Assembly: GCF_004027225.2 (NCBI RefSeq)
Contig: NC_046358.1
Location: 676,911-740,910, forward strand
Direction of reading: 5' to 3'
DNA length: 64,000 nucleotides
Source: Strigops habroptila
Lineage: Eukaryota; Chordata; Aves; Psittaciformes; Psittacidae
The notes beneath the pieces were generated by a model that saw only the letters and a list, made by a program, of their open reading frames with translations, was not told where the DNA came from and did not search any database. The first letter of the stretch is position 1. The number at the start of each line of letters is the position of its first letter. The translations under genes were made by a program, and so were the position numbers. Below, piece after piece: positions 56,206 through 64,000 of the stretch.

Positions 56206-56965
56206 TGGTTAACTTCACTTGCTGAGTAAGTTTTTTCCCTTAGGAGTAAACTGCTGAATGCAACTCCTATCTAGCTGAGAGAATCCAGCCTTTCAACACC
56301 AGTGCAAAAGAATCATGTGCAAGTCTGGGGGACAGTAGGAAGATGCTGCCTCAAAATCAATGACACGATGTATTGTCTGGGGGATTAATGCATGTTCCTG
56401 TTTGGAAAGACAACAGCTTTCCTTTCCCCATTCCCAATGCTAAGAAGCCGTGTTACAGTTTGCAGTGAAAGGCTGCCACTTAGGTTGAATATTCAGTAAA
56501 AATAAATGCTGAGGTCACATATTACTTCCCACAAGTCAAACATCAGTCGCCAAAACCAGATGAAGCTTTGCAGCCACGGGCTCTTTACTTACCTGCGTTA
56601 AAGCCAAAGTTTGAGTGCAAACCCTTCCCTGAACACCCGTTTGTACAGCCACAACCAACACTCGGAAAAACCACTTCCTATGGCCTGTAAGAACTAAAGA
56701 TTTCCACCCCCCAGAGTTGCCACGAGCCTTCTGCTCGTAACCCCAACACAAAGCAGTGTTTGCCTGTGGAAAGCTCAGATGTTTTGCTGGTTCACAGCCT
56801 TGCCAAACAGCACCAGGACAGTGGTCCAAGGGGCAGTGGCGCAGCCACAGGTTCATGCTCGATCTCTGGAGAAGACGTGCAAAAGCTGGGCTTACCCACA
56901 CGTGAGGGCACCCTCACCTCTCAAAACTCCAAACCCATCACAAACCCAGGCAAAATTGGAAGCAG

Positions 56966-57226
56966 AGTGGTTTGTGTTGGAAGGGACTTTAAAGCTCATC
57001 CAGCTCCAACCCCCTGCCACAGGCAGGGACACCTTCCACTAGAGCAGAGTGCTCCAAGCCCCTGTGTCCAACCTGGCCTTGAACACTGCCAGGGATGGGG
57101 CAGCCACAGCTTCTCTGGGCACCCTGTGCCAGCGCCTCAGCACCCTCACAGGGAAGAGCTTCTGCCTCAGAGCTCATCTCAATCTCCCCTCTGGCAGGTT
57201 AAAGCCATTCCCCTTTGTCCTGTCTA
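56966..57226 (-). mobile_element. CR1 LINE 3' fragment (subfamily A), tail octamers lost
   Basis: Begins AGAGTGGTTTGTGTTGG, ends CCATTCCCCTTTGTCCTGTC. Confidence 0.91.
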
Positions 57227-59059
57227 TTAAGAATAGATGTCTTAAGACTGACAAAGCACATGGCAATTCCCAAACAGCGTTTCAATGCTGCATTCATCAC
57301 TTGTGCTTCCTATGGGAGCCTCTCAGCTGCAGCACAGGAACCTGTGGCCACTCCAAACTTTGGGGCCAGTAGCCACCAGCTTTGGACATTACTTTCTAAA
57401 CTGTTTGTGCACCAAGTGGTTTAGGAGCTCCAGAGAAATGTAACTTGAAGCCATGCCATTAAAGACACGAGCCAACAAGCTACACACAGAGAGCCAACCC
57501 CTCCTCGAACAGAAATCACTTTTTTGCCAGCACAAACACTGTCATTATTCCCACAGAGCAAAGCCCACCAGCAGCTTCTCACCTCTCAAAAAGAATGCAG
57601 GGTGGGAGGGGGAGAAAACCATGGATAACCAGACCCAGCCACACTGCTGCATTCAAAGCCCAGGTACAGCAAAGGAAATCCCTGACATTTGCAAGAGAAG
57701 GAGATGAGTAGGTGGAGGTGGGGGGAAAATCAGGTTCAACCTGCCTCAAGGCTGACAACTTTGAGTGAAAGCACTTATGCATGAGCCACTTTGGCCTTTG
57801 CTGTATCACTCCCCAGTGAATCAGTCATTAAGGCTTTCTTTTAATGAAGACAGGCAGAGTACAGAGATGAGGCAAGAGGAGCAGTGGAAAGGATGGGAGG
57901 TGCCAGGACTGGACCATCTGCACCTCTTCACAAATCCCCCAGAGAACATCAGCAGCAACTTCTACTACACATAAAAAACGAGATATATTAAGAATCAGCC
58001 GTTTACAAAGAGTTGCCTATTAGAGCTTTAAATAGGTTCAGCATAAAGCTGCCTCCGTGACAGCTACGCCAACAACACCCTGCAAGATGTCTGCAAGTAG
58101 TCTGAAACCCCAAGTCAATGGTATTTCAGGACAGCTTTGACAGTTGTGTTTTTAGAAAGAGCACAAGCTTTGCCAATCAACTTAATCAAGGTTTAAAAAC
58201 ACAAACCCAAACCCCAAGCCCTGCTCATCTGATTTCCTATATATGCAAAAAGCAAACTCAATTCCTTGACAGCAGAAGGCTGAGTCTGGTAAAACATCAA
58301 TCACATGTCACTCTGCTCAGAGCGCTCTGGCACCATTCCTGGTTCTACAGACTGAATGGAATAACAAATTAATTCCAAGACTTTATTTTGAGGAACAAGG
58401 TGTAAGATTTTTTTGGTAGTAACTATTAAAGCTCTTCTATCTATTATAATCACACACTTCCACAACCGCTTCAGGAACTTCCTCCAAGCTGCTCAGCTTA
58501 AATAATTCAAGATGCGCCGGGATTTCATGTATTACACATGCATCTGCAAACCATGCTGCCTTTGGGAATCTCCAGCGCAGGTGTAGCCCTGCCAGCTCCT
58601 CTCCATCTCGATGCTGTCGCTGGCATCCTAGCTCTGGATCTGGAATTCCCTGCTCCTCTCTCTGGGTCATCCCTTTCTGCAAAGGCCTCTATTCCCTCTC
58701 AACTCTTTTGACTAGAAGCTGTCAGCACAGAGCCTTTGAGATCCAAACAAGATGTTACTACTCAACAAGCTCAAATGTTGCTTTATGGGATTAAGAAAGA
58801 CAATGCAGGGAATTCAGGGAAGGGGAAAGCATTCCTTGGATACAACAATTAACCAACCATCTTAAATCTGACCCCAAATGCAACTTCAACAACAATTTCC
58901 CCCCCCTCCCCGATAATCTTCATCTTATTTTACTCACCTCTGAGCATCCCTCAAAACTGTCTGATAACACAGTGCTCCACCTCAGCATCTGAATCCTTGG
59001 CATTACAGCTCCAGGTATTGACTCTACCAGTTACCTCCAAGAGGAGTGCAGAATAAGAG

Positions 59060-59196
59060 TCATGGAATGGGTTGTGTTGGAAGGGAGCTTAAAGCTCCTC
59101 CAGTTCCAACCCCCTGCCGTGGGCAGGGACACCTTCCATTAGAGCAGGTTGCTCCAAGCCCCATCCAACCTGACCTTGAACACTGCCAGGGATGGA
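59060..59196 (-). mobile_element. CR1 LINE 3' fragment (140 bp)
   Basis: CATGGAATGGGTTGTGTTGG to GAACACTGCCAGGGATGG, with a small deletion of the TGTGTCCAACC region. Confidence 0.9.
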
Positions 59197-60077
59197 TGAG
59201 ATGAACACTTCCAGAAGAGAGACTGGATTTTAAAATCCAACAGGCACTCATGTTTGCAACCTAAACTTGAATCTACAGAAGCCTTGAACCCAGCAGGCAC
59301 AAAGGGCTATGCTCAGTAACAAGTTCATGTTGTACATTTGAGGATTCCTGTGTTCTGACTCATCCCCAGCTGAAATACATTGAGCAGAACCATCTCTTCG
59401 GACTAAAACTGTAATCTGGATGTATTTTCAGTTCCAGAATAAGCACTTAAGACAGCGTCATCTTTCACTTGGAAATACCTATTGTTCCTCTGTTTAAAAG
59501 TAGTATCACATTACTTCCATCTCAGCTTGGGCTATACAAAGCAAGTTGTCCATAAAGCACAACACCTTTGTGGAATTTCAAGTTTCCTCCATCATAGGTT
59601 TTGATTCCTCTTTATAGTCAAAGTGCAACAGATGTTTCAAGAGAAAATAGACTTTCCACTTCTTCATTCTCGCTTTCCCACCATCACTTGAAATACCGCA
59701 TCCTCCAACTTCCCCAGCTGAGGACACCGGTGACAGAAGATGACTTCTGATGAGCAGTTTTCCATTTGAGAGCTTTAATCCCAATCCAGAATTCAAGCCA
59801 AAGAAAGACTTTACAAAGCTCTTGCATTCCCACAGGAATGCCTGTAAGGAAACACTCTGCTTCCCTGTATGGCTTATAAACCACAGCACCGCACTGAATG
59901 TTGAGTGGAGCTTAAATCTAGAGCCAACTCTGCTGCATTTGAACTTATGGAATCAAAGTTCAGATGTGGCTGAAGTTTAATACGTTCTAATCAGATTGGG
60001 CAGAACTTCTGCAGGTCTAAACTTAGGAGTTCCAAGCAGGGAAGAGTCAAGTTACAGTACCTAAAAATCATCAGGTT

Positions 60078-60765
60078 TCATGGAATCCCAGAGTGGTTTG
60101 GGTTGGAAGGGACCTTAAAGCTCCTCCAGCTCCAACCCCCTGCCACGGGCAGGGACACCTTCCACTAGAGCAGGTTGCTCCAAGCCCCTGTGTCCAACCT
60201 GGCCTTGAACACTGCCAGGGATGGGGCAGCCACAGCTTCTCTGGGCACCCTGTGCCAGCGCCTCAGCACCCTCACAGGGAAGAGCTTCTGCCTCAGAGCT
60301 CATCTCAATCTCCCCTCTGGCAGGTTAAAGCCATTCCCCTTGGCCTGTCCCTACAGGCCCTTTTCCAAAGCCCCTCTCCAGGTTTCCTGGAGCCCCTTTA
60401 GGCACTGGAGCTGCTCTAAGGTCTCCCCTTCAGGAGCCTTCTCTTCTCCAGGCTGCCCCAGCCCAGCTCTCTCAGCCTGGCTCCAGAGCAGAGCTGCTCC
60501 AGCCCTCGCAGCAGCTCCGGGGCCTCCTCTGGCCTCGCTCCAGCAGCTCCACATCCTTCTTATGTTGGGGACACCAGAACTGCACACACTGCTCCAAACG
60601 AGGTCTCCCCAGAGCGCAGCAGAGGGGCAGGATCCCCTCCCTGACCTGCTGCTCACGCTCTGGGGGTGGAGCCCAGCACACGGGGGGGTTCTGGGCTCAA
60701 GCACACACTGAAGCCGGGTCATGGGGAGCTTCTCTTCACCCAACACCCCAAGTCTTTCTCAGGGC
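60078..60765 (-). mobile_element. CR1 LINE 3' fragment (subfamily A, about 690 bp)
   Basis: TCATGGAATCCCAGAGTGG tail and full A-type block. At about 60560-60603 it has the canonical CR1 segment GGGGACACCAGAACTGCACA instead of the GCCCCAGAGCTGG block of the copies at 16332, 32534 and 36422. Confidence 0.93.
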
Positions 60766-61386
60766 TGTATAGGACACCCATTACCATCCCAGTACCTAAA
60801 ACTCCTCATGTTTCCTCAAGAATCCTTCCCACCTGAAAACATCTTAAAGTATTTGAAGATACACATACAATTACTATTTTTCCTTCACAAAATACAGTAT
60901 CAACCAACGCTACACATACAGGTCTATATTCACTCATCTTCTAGCAGCACAGTTATCATAGAATCATAGAAGAGTTATGACCAAGGTAAAGCTGCCAAGC
61001 CTGACTAAGCTCACTGTAAAACCTTTCCTCATCCTTTTTAATGCAAGAACAGAGCCTTTACAAATGAGTACATGGTAAGTGGAAGAGTTCCTCAACATTT
61101 CACAACTCACCTGGTTTAAAGCTTTAGGTCAGCCAAAAAGATAATGAGCACAACTGAATGGTGCTGCAACACCTCATTTCTCAAAGGAGAACAGGTTTCT
61201 TCATTCTGGAGGTGGTGTTAACACACTCACCTGTACAACTCAATTCAGACAAGGGGGTTTTGCTGTTGTTTTGGTTTCTGAAGAGCAGTTTATGAACTGA
61301 TTCTCCACTACGGGAATTAGCACACAGGAATTTACCTCTGGCAAGGCAGCAGGTAGGGACGTGGAAGACAGTTACAGACTTGGGAG

Positions 61387-61895
61387 TCACAGAATCCCAG
61401 ACTGGTTTGGGCTGAAAGGACCTTAAAGCTCCTCCAGTTCCAAGCCCTTGCCACGGGCAGGAACACCTTCCACTAGAGCAGGTTGCTCCAAGCCCTTGTG
61501 TCCAACCTGGCCTTGAACACTGCCAGGGATGGGGCAGCCACAGCTTCTCTGGGCACCCTGTGCCAGCACCTCAGCACCCTCACAGGGAAGAGCTTCTGCC
61601 TTATATCTAGCCTAAATCTCTCCTGTTTCAGTTTGAACACATCACCCCTTGTCCTATCACTCCAGTCCCTGATGAAGAGTCCCTCTCCGGCATCCTTGTA
61701 GCCCGCTCTGAGGCCTCCATGCAGCTTCTCTTCTCTAGCCCCAGTGTTCTCAGCCTGTCCTCATACGGGAGGTGCTCCAGCCTCTGATCGTCCTCGTGGC
61801 CTCCTCTGGGCTTGCTCCAACAGCCCCATGTCCTTCTTATGCTGAAGACACCAGACCTGCAAACAATGCTCCAAGTGGGGTCTCACGAGTGGGAG
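61387..61895 (-). mobile_element. CR1 LINE 3' fragment (subfamily B, 510 bp)
   Basis: CACAGAATCCCAGACTGG tail, B-type segment, then TTCTTATGCTGAAGACACC and CTCCAAGTGGGGTCTCACG. Confidence 0.92.
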
Positions 61896-62379
61896 AGCAT
61901 GTGGGAAGCCACGCTCGTGCAGGTAAAGGCATGAGATTTTCCTCTGAAACCTGAAGTTACTAACGTCTCCGTCAGACTAGCCTGCACCTCCACTAGCCAT
62001 GAAGTGCTTACAGTTAATTGCTTGGCAATTACACTTCTCATTACTAAGCACTACTAAGCAACAAGCACTTGAAGGTTTGAAGTGCCCAGCACTGGCTCTT
62101 CCCACAGTCACTGGGGGTCCAGGCTGGGCTGGGGGAACCCACTGCGCATGGGCCATCCACCACGTCCCCCATGGCTGCTGCCACACCACTTCTGGCCAGG
62201 GCAGAGGAATCCCTGCACTTTGGATCATGTAAGGCCAGGAAAGCAGAGGGACTCAACGCCCGCATTGCCAGAGGTCCCAAGCAGTGCTAGAAGAGCATTT
62301 CTGGTGACCAGCAGCTGGCACGATGTGGTCATCAGGAAACTCTCAAGCAGGACAGTTAGATGTTGTTATACATCTCCAT

Positions 62380-62720
62380 ACAAGAACTGTTAAGCGGTAT
62401 TAAAATAACAGAAACCACAAGCCAAACACAGGCAATTCAGCCACTCTCACAACGAGAAGCCCAATCACCGGAACGCTGCTTCCACGAGAGCCCATTTAAC
62501 TCCCATTAGAAGCTGGCCCAGCTCCTTCATCCTTTACCCGTATCATTAGACGAACATTTAAACACACACATTTGCTTGTGCCCCAGGTTTGGTCAGTCAC
62601 GGCAACAAATATCACCTTTAAGTGGACCGGAGAGCACTCGCAGACCCGCTCTGGGAGTGAATTGGTTTCTATCCGCTCATTAACTTGCATTTATCTGCCT
62701 ACACATGCGTGACGCTCTTT
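62380..62720. other. Possible conserved non-coding element
   Basis: Repeat-free, unique-looking stretch with CCAATCA, AACCACAA (RUNX-like), ATCATTAGACGAAC and AAATATCACCTTTAAGTGG. No frame with a domain. Suggestive of regulatory DNA only. Confidence 0.25.
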
Positions 62721-62957
62721 GCCCATTCAGAAAGAGAGTGATTAAACACACTTAGCTCTCAAAGCAAGACGTTTTCAGTAAGGTGAGCCACTTAAACCGC
62801 ATCACCCCAAAGTACTACTTGGATTTTGTGGCATCTTGCACAGCTATGAAGGAAAAACTGACTTAAAAATCAGGAACCATTGAGAACAGCGAATAAAGTG
62901 CTGGGTTTTGCTCCTCAATTATTCTTGGCTGTTCCCTGGGAGCCAACAAGGGATATA

Positions 62958-63042
62958 TAGAATCAGAGAATGGTTTGGATTGGAAGGGACCTTAAAGATC
63001 ATCTAGTTCCAACCCCTTGCCACAGGCAGGGACACCTTCCAC
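62958..63042 (-). mobile_element. CR1 LINE 3' tail fragment (85 bp)
   Basis: ATAGAATCAGAGAATGG through GGCAGGGACACCTTCCAC. Confidence 0.9.
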
Positions 63043-63171
63043 ATATATGGCCTAAAGAAAGCCATCATAAGATAGACTCAAACGTGGCCTCTCCTCAAAC
63101 CCAATGATCCCATGACAAAACCCAACAACAGACATAGGAGGTTCCCTGGGGGCACGCCTGACACTACTCAA

Positions 63172-63212
63172 TATTTTATTAGCAAGTCATGTAGTATTTT
63201 ATTAGTAAGTCA
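63172..63212. repeat. Short tandem duplication, 23-bp period
   Basis: TATTTTATTAGCAAGTCA is repeated with one changed base 23 bp further on. Confidence 0.9.
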
Positions 63213-63983
63213 CAGGCTCACCTGCAGGTAATACTTGGAGAGACAGCAAGTCAGAAGACAAGCTATGGGTCCACATATCACCTTGATGGACCAGAAAAAC
63301 AATTAAAGAACATAATGTAGAGCCCACCAATAGGGACAAATGCACAGCCTGAACACCAGACAGGCAGGAATCAGCAGGAGAATCATCAAGTGTGAGTCGG
63401 GCAGCAGGCAGCAAGGTGGCACATTGCAGAAGGCAGCCAAGGTTCAGTGAGAAGCAGGAGCTGGATGAGTCAACGTCATCCCACTGTCATGAAGAAAACA
63501 AACAGTGTCCTGGGGCAGATGCCCAGGAGAGCCGCATGTCAGACACACAGAAGGAGTCCAGCCAGGAGCAGGCTCCAGCTGGCCCATGTCCCTCCATGCT
63601 GTGTGGAATACAGGATGAGCAGCGAGAGTGAAGGACTTGGAGGTGACCAGTGAGGAGAGGACGTAGGGGCTGAGGTCATGTGGGTGGAAAAAAGGGTGGA
63701 GAGAAAAGCTCGTAACATATAAGAAGATGGTGATAGGGCTTTCTCCAGGGAATGAGAGGAGAAGGAAAGGATTTAAACTGCACTTAGGGAGATTTAGAAG
63801 CCTTTTATTACAGCTTTCCCTCCTGCTGGGTGAGAAAAGGCAGGAGAAAGCCTGAAGAAGTTGAGATTAAAAGAAATAGAAGAACGTCTGCCAGCAACGT
63901 TTTGGTTCAGTTCATTCCCTGCCCCACAGCAGGGTGACTACAACTGTTTCAAGCTCCTTTTCTATACACAAGTAGACATGAAT

Positions 63984-64000
63984 CAATCAGAGAATCAGAG
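63984..64000 (-). mobile_element. Probable CR1 tail cut by the window edge
   Basis: CAATCAGAGAATCAGAG resembles the duplicated terminal octamer seen at the low-coordinate ends of minus-oriented CR1 copies, for example at 62958. Too short to be sure. Confidence 0.35.

Larger units (their letters stand above)
49046..64000 (-). other. BAHD1: BAHD1 5' intron and/or upstream flank, no coding exon recognised
   Basis: About 15 kb upstream of the first coding exon. No dense CpG cluster, no convincing first exon, and no other gene recognised. It holds ten CR1 pieces (listed separately) and repeat-free AT-rich stretches, the best at 50930-51120 and 62380-62720. Frames such as 51052-51666 (minus, 204 codons) and 53584-54003 (plus) have no domain. 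Since mammalian BAHD1 has a large first intron, most of this may be intronic, which cannot be proven here. Confidence 0.5.

Noticed and set aside
60954-60970. Isolated CR1 tail CATAGAATCATAGAA
   Set aside because: Only two terminal octamers without any adjoining CR1 body; too short to call an insertion.
1-64000. tRNA, rRNA, LTR retrovirus or DNA transposon
   Set aside because: No tRNA B-box with matching acceptor stem, no rRNA-like conserved strings, and no paired LTRs or transposase/reverse-transcriptase motifs were recognised by eye. A covariance-model and library search would be needed to exclude diverged remnants.

Overview
The window is vertebrate nuclear DNA, almost certainly from a bird. 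It has spliced genes with GT-AG introns, one CpG-island promoter, long non-coding spacers, and about 31 copies of one dispersed repeat. That repeat is a 5'-truncated non-LTR element ending in a short ATTCTATGA-type tail, which is the hallmark of CR1 (chicken repeat 1). CR1 covers roughly 9.7 kb (about 15%) by my hand tally. Many copies are nearly identical, so the lineage seems to have had recent CR1 activity. From general knowledge, woodpecker/toucan-type and hornbill/hoopoe-type birds are CR1-rich, but the species cannot be fixed from this sequence.

Three protein-coding genes can be supported. (1) Positions 1-290 (+) hold the last 95 codons of a class A peptide GPCR of the prolactin-releasing-peptide-receptor type, followed by a 3'UTR to a poly(A) signal at 2384. 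(2) CHST14 (dermatan 4-O-sulfotransferase 1) lies on the minus strand at 24483-25568. It is a single-exon gene with a GC-rich promoter up to about 25935 and a 3'UTR to about 23443. (3) BAHD1 lies on the minus strand with six coding exons between 36191 and 49028, encoding 838 residues. All five introns were resolved to the base. A 3'UTR probably runs to about 33226. No BAHD1 promoter is visible up to 64000, so the 5' non-coding exon probably lies beyond the window.

Layout: GPCR 3' end and 3'UTR (1-2400), with a 37-bp minisatellite at 745-1046; a 1.27-kb array of 10/11-bp units (2658-3925); a CR1-studded spacer (4.0-23.4 kb); CHST14 (23.4-25.9 kb); a spacer rich in CR1 (26.0-33.2 kb); BAHD1 (33.2-49.0 kb); and BAHD1 intron 1 or 5' flank (49-64 kb), which holds CR1 copies and AT-rich stretches that read like conserved non-coding DNA.

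BAHD1 and CHST14 are adjacent and in the same orientation in mammals too (human 15q15.1), so this is a conserved block. The receptor beyond CHST14 differs from the human neighbour CCDC32. The genes do not form a pathway: one is a heterochromatin scaffold, one a Golgi glycosaminoglycan sulfotransferase, one a cell-surface receptor. I found no unprecedented gene system. The points most worth a second look concern the repeats: CR1 subfamily mosaicism and 3'-truncated or chimeric copies, CR1 copies beside BAHD1 splice sites, and the two minisatellites.
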